A stretch of 13,097 nt of DNA from an uncultured Erysipelotrichaceae bacterium (lineage in GTDB: Bacteria > Bacillota_I > Bacilli_A > Erysipelotrichales > Erysipelotrichaceae), in contig CAKUTY010000026.1 in the NCBI GenBank assembly GCA_934692455.1, positions 1 through 13,097 of the forward strand, read 5' to 3'. This document shows, piece after piece, positions 7,141 to 13,097 of this stretch. A program made the position numbers and the translations under genes. The number at the start of each line of letters is the position of its first letter. The stretch's first letter is position 1. The notes below the pieces were generated by a model. It was not told where the DNA came from. It saw nothing but the letters and a program-made list of their open reading frames with translations, and ran no database searches.

Positions 7141-7914
7141 ATGGCGAAAATAATTGCGATTGCGAATCAAAAAGGTGGCGTTGGTAAAACGACTACTTCT
7201 ATAAATTTAGCGGCAGGACTTGCTTATTTGTCTAAGAAGGTTTTAATGATTGACTTTGATCCACAGGGTAATGCTACTCAGGGTGTGGGTCATGATGTGG
7301 CGATTGAGGATTTAACAGTTTATGATGCTTTGTTGGGTGGCAGCGATGTTAAGGATTGTATTAAGTCTTTAAAGAAACCGCCTCTTGATATCTTGCCTGC
7401 TAATATTTCTTTGGCTGGCGCGGATTTAGAGATTGCGAAGATTGAGGAAAACCGTGAACAAATCTTAAAGAATACACTAGAGGGTGTTAAGGATGTATAT
7501 GACTATATCATCATCGATTGTCCGCCTTCTTTGGGTTTACTTAATACTAATGCACTTACTGCTGCTGATTCAGTTATTATTCCAGTACAGTGTGAATATT
7601 ATGCTTTGGAGGGTGTTACCCAGCTTCTACAAACTATTAGACTTGTACAAAAGCTATTTAATCCTAGTTTAAAGATTGAGGGTGTGCTACTAACAATGTA
7701 TGATGCGCGTACTAATTTGAGTAGCGAAGTAAGTAGTGAGGTTAGAAAGCATTTTAAGGAAAAAGCTTATCGTACATATATTCCAAGAAATATTAAATTA
7801 TCAGAGGCTCCAAGTATGGGCAAGTCAATTTATGATTATGATATGGCTTGTGAGGGCGCTAGAGCTTATGTTGCGTTGACTAAAGAAGTTATTGATAGTA
7901 ATGAGGTAAGATAA
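7141..7914 (+). CDS. soj: Chromosome-partitioning ATPase Soj/ParA
   Basis: ParA-type ATPases bind DNA as ATP dimers and, with Spo0J, separate origins and modulate DnaA in Bacillus. The 257-residue protein begins with the deviant Walker A KGGVGKTT (11-18, signature lysines K11 and K16). The Walker A-prime region MIDFDPQGNAT follows, with D40, the same numbering as B. subtilis Soj. Walker B YDYIIIDCPPSLG comes next, and the C-terminal half contains PRNIKLSEAPS. The start at 7141 is set by GGGGAG at 7130-7135; an earlier in-frame ATG at 7090 would overlap noc and adds non-conserved residues. The gene ends 1 nt before spo0J. Confidence 0.97.
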   Translation: MAKIIAIANQKGGVGKTTTSINLAAGLAYLSKKVLMIDFDPQGNATQGVGHDVAIEDLTVYDALLGGSDVKDCIKSLKKPPLDILPANISLAGADLEIAKIEENREQILKNTLEGVKDVYDYIIIDCPPSLGLLNTNALTAADSVIIPVQCEYYALEGVTQLLQTIRLVQKLFNPSLKIEGVLLTMYDARTNLSSEVSSEVRKHFKEKAYRTYIPRNIKLSEAPSMGKSIYDYDMACEGARAYVALTKEVIDSNEVR

Positions 7915-7915
7915 A

Positions 7916-8779
7916 ATGGCTAAGAAATTAGGTAAGGGTTTAGGAGAAATATTTGGTGATAATATCGATTCTGTTTTAGATGAGATTTCCAAGGGTGCAA
8001 GTGATGTTAAGGGTGATAAGCTTTTAATCAGTGTTAGTGAGATTAGACCTAATCCTTATCAGCCTCGTAAGCTTTTTGATGAGGAAGCTTTAAAGGATTT
8101 AAGTGCTTCTATTAAGGAAAAGGGTGTCTTTACTCCCATTCTTGTTCGTAAGTCATTGAAGGGTTATGAGTTAATTGCCGGTGAGCGTCGTTTGAAGGCT
8201 TCTAAGATGGCTGGTTTAAAGGAAATTCCAGCTATGGTTGTGGATTTTGATGATGCGAATATGATGGAGGTTTCTTTACTTGAGAATGTTCAAAGAGAGA
8301 ATTTAACTCCAATTGAAGAGGCTGAGGCCTATGACAATATCATTAAAAGATTAAATTATACTCAGGATGAATTGTCTAAGAAAGTTGGTAAGTCTCGTGC
8401 TTATATTACAAATAGTTTAAGAATTTTGAAGTTACCAACAAGGGTGAGAGCTTATGTTAATGATGGCAAGTTGTCTTTAGGACATGCGAAGGCTTTATTG
8501 GCTTTTGAAGATGAAGATAAGATTAATGAGATAGCTGATAGAGTTATTAAAGAGGATCTTACTGTAAGAGATGTTGAAAAATTGGCTAAAGATAAACCAA
8601 CTGTTAAGAAAAAGAAGGAAGTAGTGGTTGATCCTTATATGGAGAGTGTTCGTAAGAATCTTGAGAATAAGTTTCAAACAGGTGTTGAGTTAGATGGTAA
8701 GAAAATCGTCCTTCATTATAATGATGTTGATGATTTAAATAGAATCTTAGAAATAATGGATTGTTTAGAAAAGGATTAA
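7916..8779 (+). CDS. spo0J: Chromosome-partitioning protein Spo0J/ParB
   Basis: ParB loads at parS sites, clamps DNA using CTP and recruits SMC condensin; its N-terminus stimulates Soj ATPase. The 287-residue protein shows the N-terminal Soj-interaction motif KKLGKGLGEIF (3-13), then IRPNPYQPR, the CTP motifs GERR (89-92) and ENVQRENL (123-130), and a helix-turn-helix (about 150-172). A C-terminal dimerisation region (about 235-287) ends VDDLNRILEIMDCLEKD. GAGGTAAG, within the end of soj, serves as the ribosome binding site. I saw no parS palindrome inside the gene or elsewhere in the window, unlike B. subtilis, whose spo0J contains one. Confidence 0.96.
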   Translation: MAKKLGKGLGEIFGDNIDSVLDEISKGASDVKGDKLLISVSEIRPNPYQPRKLFDEEALKDLSASIKEKGVFTPILVRKSLKGYELIAGERRLKASKMAGLKEIPAMVVDFDDANMMEVSLLENVQRENLTPIEEAEAYDNIIKRLNYTQDELSKKVGKSRAYITNSLRILKLPTRVRAYVNDGKLSLGHAKALLAFEDEDKINEIADRVIKEDLTVRDVEKLAKDKPTVKKKKEVVVDPYMESVRKNLENKFQTGVELDGKKIVLHYNDVDDLNRILEIMDCLEKD

Positions 8780-8784
8780 GAATT

Positions 8785-9960
8785 ATGAGCGAGAAACAAG
8801 AAGACAAGATTGTATTAACTTTGAATAATGAAGTTAATGAAGAAGAACAAGAGCAGGTTGAAGAGACTGTTAAAGAACCGGTTAAAGTAAGCGAGGAAGA
8901 GGTATTAGCAGCTAGAGTTAATGATGATGGTTTGACTGAGGAGGAAAAGAAGCAGGTTGCTGATTTTTCTAAGCAAATCGATATTACTCAAGCTAATGCA
9001 GTATTACAATATGGTGCAAGTGCTCAAACTAAGGTAGCTGATTTCTCTGAGCAAACTTTAAAGAATGTACGTACTAAGGATTTGGATTCTATTGGTGATA
9101 CTTTAGAAGATTTGGTTAAGGAACTTAAGGGTTTTAATGCCAATGAAAAGGATGATAGTTTCTTTGGTAAGCTGTTCAAAAAGCCTGCTGATGCGGTTAC
9201 TAATATGAAGATTAAGTATGATAGTGCTTCAGCAAATGTTGATAAGATTGTTAAGATTTTAGAGGATCATCAAGTTACTTTATTAAAGGACATTTCTTTA
9301 TTAGATCAACTTTATGAAAAGAACTTAACTAATCAAAAAGAATTGACTATGTATATTTTGGCTGGTTATCAAAGACTTGATGATATTAAGAAGCATGAAT
9401 TAAAAGACGCTATTGAGAAAGCTCAAAAGACAGGTGATCCTGAGGATGCTCAAAAGGCTAACGATTTGTCTAATGCGGTTAATCGTTTTGAGAAGAAGTT
9501 GCATGATTTAGAGTTAACTAGGGTTGTGGCGATTCAAACTGGTCCTCAGATTCGTTTGGTTCAAAATAATGATACTTTGATGGTTGAGAAGATCCAATCA
9601 ACTTTGGTTAATACTATTCCTTTGTGGAAGTCTCAAATGTTAATTGCGCTTGGTATTTCTCATTCTAAGGAGGCTGCTAAGGCTCAAAATGAAGTTACTG
9701 AGATGACTAATAGAATGCTTAAGGAGAATGCTGAGAATCTTAAGATGGCTACTGTTGAGACTGCTAAGGAATCTGAAAGAGGCATCGTGGATATCGAGAC
9801 TCTTACTGAGACTAATAAGAAGCTTATCGAGACTCTTGAGGAAGTTCAAAAGATTCAGGTTGAGGGTAGAGAAAAACGAGCTGCTGCCCAAGTTGAACTT
9901 AGAAAGATTGAAACTGAATTGTCTAATAAATTAAGTGATGTAAAGGATCTAATGAACTAA
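8785..9960 (+). CDS. TelA-family protein (toxic anion resistance family)
   Basis: The 391-residue soluble protein matches the TelA family (PF05816) in length and pattern. It has an acidic low-complexity N-terminus (about 1-55), then FSKQIDITQANAVLQYGASA, a DSFFGKLFKKP segment and long helical, probably coiled-coil stretches. GPQIRLVQNND, IQSTLVNTIPLWKSQM and a helical C-terminus with TETNKKLIETLEEV follow. No membrane segment or enzyme motif is visible. The family was named for tellurite resistance on plasmids, but its biochemical role is unknown; chromosomal members are tied to cell-envelope stress in Bacillota. The start at 8785 follows AAAGGA (8769-8774 region) inside the spo0J end. Tight linkage to spo0J, with a 5-nt gap, suggests co-expression with chromosome segregation. 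Confidence 0.85.
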   Translation: MSEKQEDKIVLTLNNEVNEEEQEQVEETVKEPVKVSEEEVLAARVNDDGLTEEEKKQVADFSKQIDITQANAVLQYGASAQTKVADFSEQTLKNVRTKDLDSIGDTLEDLVKELKGFNANEKDDSFFGKLFKKPADAVTNMKIKYDSASANVDKIVKILEDHQVTLLKDISLLDQLYEKNLTNQKELTMYILAGYQRLDDIKKHELKDAIEKAQKTGDPEDAQKANDLSNAVNRFEKKLHDLELTRVVAIQTGPQIRLVQNNDTLMVEKIQSTLVNTIPLWKSQMLIALGISHSKEAAKAQNEVTEMTNRMLKENAENLKMATVETAKESERGIVDIETLTETNKKLIETLEEVQKIQVEGREKRAAAQVELRKIETELSNKLSDVKDLMN

Positions 9961-10505
9961 TGAAGTGGATGGTTGGCTCTGATATTCATGGTAGTGAATT
10001 TTTCGCAGAGAAGCTAGTTAAGGCTTATAAGAAAGAAGGAGCTACTAAGTTATTACTATTGGGTGATATTCTTTATCATGGTCCTCGTAATGATTTGCCT
10101 TTAGGATATAGTCCAAAGGGTGTTATTAGGCTTTTAAATCCCTTAAAGAGAGATATTGTCTGTGTTAGGGGGAACTGTGAGGCTGAGGTTGATCAGATGG
10201 TTCTTGAGTTTCCGGTGCTTACAGATCATGTAATCTTAGAGAATGAAAATTTAACTATTTATATGTGTCATGGTCATCATGAGAATAATGAGAATCCACC
10301 ATTAATGAATAAGAAGTATGTCTTGTTGTGTGGCCATACTCATATTCCTAAGTTGGATGTGCATGAGGATTATGTTTATATTAATCCCGGTTCTGTCTCA
10401 CTTCCAAAAGAAGATACATGGCATGGTTATATGATTATTGAGGATAATAAGTTTATTTGGAAGAATCTTGATGGTGAAGTCATCAGGGAATATGACTATG
10501 TTTGA
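9960..10505 (+). CDS. YfcE-type metallophosphodiesterase
   Basis: This 181-residue calcineurin-like phosphoesterase has all expected metal-binding motifs: SDIHG (D8, H10), GDILYHGP (D36, H40), GNCE (N72), CHGH (H104, H106), GHTHIP (H126, H128) and NPGS (142-145). Length and motif spacing match E. coli YfcE (184 residues), which hydrolyses phosphodiesters in vitro; its cellular substrate is uncertain. The family usually reads GNCD where this has GNCE. The start ATG shares one base with the telA-like stop (TAATG), so translation is probably coupled; a weak AAAGGA lies 12 nt upstream. The 3' end overlaps the next gene by 8 nt. Confidence 0.92.
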   Translation: MKWMVGSDIHGSEFFAEKLVKAYKKEGATKLLLLGDILYHGPRNDLPLGYSPKGVIRLLNPLKRDIVCVRGNCEAEVDQMVLEFPVLTDHVILENENLTIYMCHGHHENNENPPLMNKKYVLLCGHTHIPKLDVHEDYVYINPGSVSLPKEDTWHGYMIIEDNKFIWKNLDGEVIREYDYV

Positions 10506-10956
10506 TCAATTTATTTCTAATAAGATAGTGATTGTGGCGGCTATTTCTTGGTTTACCGCACAAGGTTTGAAGGTAATTACTCATGCTTGTGTGTATAAGA
10601 AATTAGATTTCAAGCGTTTGTTTGGGGATGGTGGCATGCCTAGTTGCCATTCAGCGGTTGTTTCTTCTTGTGCTACTGCGATTGGAATTATTGAAGGTTT
10701 TAATTCTTCCGTCTTTGCGTTGGCGCTTATAATTGCGATAATTGTCATGCATGATGCATCTGGTGTAAGACTTGAAACTGGTAAACAGAGCAAGATTATC
10801 AAGGATATTTCACAATTCATTGAGGGTTTGAATAATATTAAGTTTGATGATGAATCTTTGAAGGAATTCGTTGGGCATACACATCTACAGGTTGTGATGG
10901 GTTGTCTGCTTGGTATTGCTGTTTCTATTATTGTATGTAACATATTGTTTATTTAA
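10498..10956 (+). CDS. Divergent PAP2-family membrane protein (DUF212, YuiD-like)
   Basis: This 152-residue integral membrane protein has hydrophobic stretches at about 8-25, 68-84 and 128-151. The family signature GDGGMPSCHSA (43-53) is followed by HDASGVRLETGKQ (85-97) and LKEFVGHTHLQVVMGCLLGI (121-140). It is related to type-2 phosphatidic acid phosphatases but lacks the full catalytic motif set, so enzymatic activity is uncertain; the cysteine in PSCHS replaces the usual Ser. The start at 10498 is preferred because AGGGA (10485-10489) lies 8 nt upstream; the ATG at 10492 would be only 2 nt away. It is the last gene of the operon, overlapping the phosphoesterase, and is followed at once by a terminator. 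Confidence 0.9.
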   Translation: MFDQFISNKIVIVAAISWFTAQGLKVITHACVYKKLDFKRLFGDGGMPSCHSAVVSSCATAIGIIEGFNSSVFALALIIAIIVMHDASGVRLETGKQSKIIKDISQFIEGLNNIKFDDESLKEFVGHTHLQVVMGCLLGIAVSIIVCNILFI

Positions 10957-10980
10957 GCTCACATATGTGGGCTTTTCTTT
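10955..10980 (+). terminator. Intrinsic terminator ending the segregation operon
   Basis: AAGCTCACAT pairs with ATGTGGGCTT (10955-10974), a near-perfect stem with one T-G wobble, followed by TTTTCTTTT. The stem starts within the stop codon of the PAP2-like gene. Confidence 0.88.
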
Positions 10981-11044
10981 TGGTTTTCCACAATTGTTGA
11001 TAAGTGGTGGGAAAAATATGGGAGGTTTATGGTAAGGAATTCCA

Positions 11045-11671
11045 TTGTTAAAAAGCGATAATGGAAACATGGATGAATTAGTATTGGTAAATAGGGTAAG
11101 AGAAAATTGTGATGATGCAGCTTTTAATGAAGTGCTTAATGGTCATATCAAGATGATTGAGTCAATTGTGCTTAATTGTGTTAATGAAATTGGTGATTTT
11201 AAGTTAAATAAGGATGATCTAAAACAAGAGGCTATTATTGGCTTATATGATGCGTGTAAGTGTTATAAGGAAGATATGAATACAAAGTTTTCCACTTTTG
11301 CGTATACATGTATTAAAAGAAGGGTTCATGCTTATTATCGCAAGTGTACTCATTTGTATTGTGTGGAGTGTGTGTCTTTGGATAATTCTGTGGTTAAGGA
11401 TAGTGGCCTTATTTATGGTATTCAAAAAGAACAAGAGTCTATTAAAGATAAGATGGAAGTTCTTAATAAGTTGATGACTCAATTGAATTATGAAGATAGG
11501 ATGATTGTGGATATGCGCATTAAGAACTATTCTTATAAGGAGATTTCAGATTATTTGAATATTAAAGAGAAGCGCATTGATAATAGGCTAATGCGCATTA
11601 AAGATAAACTATCTAGGTCAGATTTGGTTAATAAGGCAAAATTGCACAGTGTAGAACACAAGTTAAAATGA
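11045..11671 (+). CDS. SigH-like sigma-70 family RNA polymerase sigma factor
   Basis: The 208-residue protein has sigma region 2 (about 24-100) with DDLKQEAIIGLYDACKCY (region 2.2) and FSTFAYTCIKRRVHAYYRK (2.3-2.4). Region 4 (about 146-190) contains YEDRMIVDMRIKNYSYKEI and KRIDNRLMRIKDKL, closest to SigH/Spo0H (SYQEIA...SIDNALQRVKRKL in B. subtilis). It probably directs transition-phase, competence or stress genes, but the regulon cannot be read here. The start is TTG at 11045 with TAAGGA six bases upstream; the ATG at 11069 has no good ribosome binding site but is possible. A cluster C101, H103, C106, C109 follows region 2.4. The TGA stop coincides with the first bases of the downstream insertion-sequence end, so the original C-terminus may have been altered. 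Confidence 0.85.
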   Translation: MLKSDNGNMDELVLVNRVRENCDDAAFNEVLNGHIKMIESIVLNCVNEIGDFKLNKDDLKQEAIIGLYDACKCYKEDMNTKFSTFAYTCIKRRVHAYYRKCTHLYCVECVSLDNSVVKDSGLIYGIQKEQESIKDKMEVLNKLMTQLNYEDRMIVDMRIKNYSYKEISDYLNIKEKRIDNRLMRIKDKLSRSDLVNKAKLHSVEHKLK

Positions 11672-11678
11672 TACCACT
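11669..11678 (+). repeat. Terminal inverted repeat, left copy
   Basis: TGATACCACT is inverted relative to 13069-13078. Extended outward it reads TTAAAATGATACCA (11663-11676), which matches the inner right copy over 14 bases, so the boundary could lie a few bases further left. Confidence 0.65.
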
Positions 11679-11680
11679 TT

Positions 11681-11721
11681 ATAAGGCCTAGGCATGTACT
11701 GTCCCTAAGCCTTATTTTTTT
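11681..11721 (+). terminator. Intrinsic terminator inside the IS end, facing the transposase
   Basis: ATAAGGCCTAGG (11681-11692) pairs with CCTAAGCCTTAT (11704-11715), a 12-bp stem with one mismatch and an 11-nt loop, followed by seven T (11715-11721). It stops plus-strand transcripts from the sigma-factor side before they run antisense through the transposase, and its T-run overlaps the transposase stop codon. The opposite orientation lacks a T-tract. Confidence 0.85.
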
Positions 11722-12997
11722 ATTGTTTCTTCTTATTTAAATCATCAAGTATTTCATCAAGTTCTTTAACAGAACCAGCTTCTTGTCTTCTATATTTAGA
11801 GCTAGGTCCTAGATTTACACATTCATATTCTTTTAAGTGATATATAGCGTATATTCTTTTTGTAAGAATCTCTAGCACCACATCTATCTTTACTCCTTTT
11901 CTAATGTACATTAATTCTCCTGTTTTTTTATTTATAAGGCTATATACATTGTTTTCAAAATGAAACATAGAATTGTTTCCTATAACTCTTGTGAATTTCA
12001 CGGAGAATAAGCGATTGTAGTTAAAGTTTTCATCATATATTTCTTCAAATTCACTATTAGGATCTATAGGTGTGTAAGCGAATTTCTTATTGATGTAAGG
12101 AATATAGAAGTCATTAAACCAAACGTTAAGTTCATCATAGTTTTTAATACCAAAACGTTTTATATCTATTGGTAATCTTCTTTGAACTGTTCCGTTAGCT
12201 CTTTCTATGCGACCTTTGGCCTCAGCAGACATAGCGTATATTTGTTCTATACCAATAGATCTCATGATTTTTCTAAATATAGTATCACCATCCTCAGCAG
12301 CGCTTTTAAGTATTGTGTGTCTATCTGAATACACATATGAAGGGATTCCATGTTTCTTAAGTATTAATTCAAACATCTTACAATAGCCAAATAAACATTC
12401 ATGTCTAGTAAACCAGCCAGCTAACATATCAGTTGTCGCATCATCTACCGCTAGATGAAGAGTCCACATTTCACAATTTCCAAACCAATCATATGGTGTT
12501 CCATCTATTTGTATCAAATGTCCTTTTCTATCGCTTGGTTTCCTTAATAGATGAAGGTGTTCATTAGTATTCTTTTTAACTTTATGTTTAATAGGAGATA
12601 CCCATTTCATCTTATGAAAAAGATCAAGATAAAAACCATAGCTTCTAACTTGTAAATGATACTTAATTACATCATCTTCGTATTCTTTGTTTAATACTAT
12701 ATCTTCCTCATACACATCTTTGAACTGTGCTACACTAATCTTAGGATATAGCTCTTTAAATTTGACTATGTAGCTTATCTCATTATTACAGGCAGCATTG
12801 TGAGAGGTGTGGCCTGTATTTTTATGTTTAGATAAGGTTTCAATATCTTCAGTAGCTAATTGCTTATACAGTTTCTTTAGATGTCCTTTACTATAACCAG
12901 TTTCCATTTCTAAATGTTTAAAGCTAGAGTTAAGTGTTCCATCTCTTTTCCGCTTTAATAGTTTCAATACATTTTCTTTACTTATCTTTGTATCCAT
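11720..12997 (-). CDS. DDE-type (rve-like) transposase, IS1202/ISNCY-like
   Basis: The 425-residue transposase has an N-terminal helix-turn-helix-like region (about 1-60, with LEMETGYSKGHLKKLYKQ). An integrase-type catalytic core follows, with IQIDGTPYDW (D165), LAVDDAT (D185-D186), VYSDRHTIL (D225) and AKGRIERANGTVQ (E265). D165, D225 and E265 are the likely DDE triad. The C-terminal part (about 300-400) resembles the small barrel domain seen after such cores. No frameshift or stop interrupts it, so the enzyme appears intact. The start at 12997 is chosen because AAGGAGG (13010-13016) lies 12 nt upstream; earlier in-frame ATGs would place that site inside the coding sequence. The family call is from memory of motif patterns; an IS481-related group is the alternative. 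Confidence 0.85.
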   Translation of the reverse strand: MDTKISKENVLKLLKRKRDGTLNSSFKHLEMETGYSKGHLKKLYKQLATEDIETLSKHKNTGHTSHNAACNNEISYIVKFKELYPKISVAQFKDVYEEDIVLNKEYEDDVIKYHLQVRSYGFYLDLFHKMKWVSPIKHKVKKNTNEHLHLLRKPSDRKGHLIQIDGTPYDWFGNCEMWTLHLAVDDATTDMLAGWFTRHECLFGYCKMFELILKKHGIPSYVYSDRHTILKSAAEDGDTIFRKIMRSIGIEQIYAMSAEAKGRIERANGTVQRRLPIDIKRFGIKNYDELNVWFNDFYIPYINKKFAYTPIDPNSEFEEIYDENFNYNRLFSVKFTRVIGNNSMFHFENNVYSLINKKTGELMYIRKGVKIDVVLEILTKRIYAIYHLKEYECVNLGPSSKYRRQEAGSVKELDEILDDLNKKKQ

Positions 12998-13046
12998 ACA
13001 TACAAAAAACCTCCTTAAATTCATTATAAGAAGGTCATATTTCAAC

Positions 13047-13060
13047 TGGTATCATTTTAA
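13047..13060 (-). repeat. Additional inverted copy of the IS end motif, right inner
   Basis: TGGTATCATTTTAA is the exact reverse complement of TTAAAATGATACCA at 11663-11676. It lies 8 bases inside the outer copy and 50 bp upstream of the transposase start. It could be the true IS end or a subterminal transposase-binding site. Confidence 0.55.
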
Positions 13061-13068
13061 AATGTGAT

Positions 13069-13078
13069 AGTGGTATCA
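13069..13078 (-). repeat. Terminal inverted repeat, right outer copy
   Basis: AGTGGTATCA is the exact reverse complement of the left copy; beyond ten bases only scattered matches remain. Confidence 0.55.
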
Positions 13079-13097
13079 AAATCGCATGTTATTAACA

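Larger units (their letters stand above)
4818..10956 (+). other. Eight-gene operon: yitT-like, rsmG, noc, soj, spo0J, telA-like, phosphoesterase, PAP2-like
   Basis: Successive gene junctions are: gap 10 nt, overlap 4 nt, gap 10 nt, gap 1 nt, gap 5 nt, overlap 1 nt, overlap 8 nt. A single clear terminator follows the last gene at 10955-10980, and none is evident inside. The eight genes are therefore very likely one transcript, with translational coupling at the overlapping junctions. Confidence 0.85.
11669..13078. mobile_element. Insertion sequence, about 1.41 kb, one DDE transposase (IS1202/ISNCY-like)
   Basis: A single DDE transposase gene is bracketed by inverted copies of TGATACCACT at 11669-11678 and, as AGTGGTATCA, at 13069-13078. 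A third related copy, TGGTATCATTTT, lies at 13047-13058, so the transposase-proximal end could instead be near 13054-13060. No target duplication is seen, and only 19 bases remain beyond 13078. The left end coincides with the stop codon of the sigma factor. Family assignment rests on the transposase pattern and is tentative. Confidence 0.65.

Noticed and set aside
8495..8807. Minus-strand open frames opposite spo0J and the telA-like gene
   Set aside because: They are antisense to well-supported ParB and TelA coding sequence and show low-complexity translations rich in Leu, Ile and Phe, with no ribosome binding sites.
12998..13045. Longer transposase with 16 extra N-terminal residues
   Set aside because: The extension would place the strong AAGGAGG site inside the coding sequence, and the added residues run into the IS end repeat.
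13079..13097. Resemblance of the right IS flank (CGCATGTTATTAACA) to a dif/XerCD recombination site
   Set aside because: Only a loose, incomplete match and the window ends here; AT-rich DNA gives such matches by chance.

Overview
The window is AT-rich bacterial DNA of Bacillota (Firmicutes) type. The evidence is a B. subtilis-style rsmG-noc-soj-spo0J gene order, an 890-residue bifunctional AdhE behind Rex- and CcpA-type operators, a YitT-family membrane protein, a SigH-like sigma factor and strong GGAG-type ribosome binding sites. The compact, low-GC genes would suit an Erysipelotrichia-like gut anaerobe, but that placement is inference. The first kilobase is less AT-rich and its PolC-derived gene resembles the PolC of Lachnospiraceae, so it may be acquired DNA.

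Layout. (1) 1-1310: a gene descended from replicative DNA polymerase PolC. It keeps the zinc ribbon and finger-like segments but has lost catalytic aspartates, and it carries a fresh 96-bp in-frame tandem duplication. It is followed by a terminator-like hairpin. (2) 1373-1912, minus strand: an XRE-family regulator with two C-terminal membrane helices. (3) 1981-4695, minus strand: adhE with its own terminator. The 122-bp divergent intergenic region (4696-4817) holds a near-perfect Rex operator, a consensus cre site and a TTGACA promoter. (4) 4818-10956, plus strand: eight genes with gaps of 10 nt or less, or overlaps, closed by an intrinsic terminator: yitT-like, rsmG, noc, soj (parA), spo0J (parB), telA-like, a YfcE-type phosphoesterase and a divergent-PAP2 membrane protein. 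(5) 11045-11671: a SigH-like sigma factor starting at TTG. (6) About 11669-13078: an insertion sequence whose DDE transposase is on the minus strand. One end of the element coincides with the sigma-factor stop codon, and the element carries a terminator facing its own transposase.

How the parts fit. Soj, Spo0J and Noc form the origin-segregation and nucleoid-occlusion module; RsmG is the usual 16S rRNA methyltransferase neighbour. TelA, the phosphoesterase and the PAP2 protein are translationally packed onto the same transcript, so their expression is tied to chromosome segregation. AdhE recycles NADH during fermentation, which fits redox control by Rex and carbon control by CcpA.

The most unusual items are the degenerate PolC relative with its new internal duplication, the Noc protein without the usual N-terminal membrane-targeting segment, the sigma factor with a cysteine cluster and an IS-supplied stop codon, and the extended segregation operon. 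I saw no tRNA, rRNA, CRISPR array, parS (TGTTTCACGTGAAACA) or Noc-binding site (ATTTCCCGGGAAAT).
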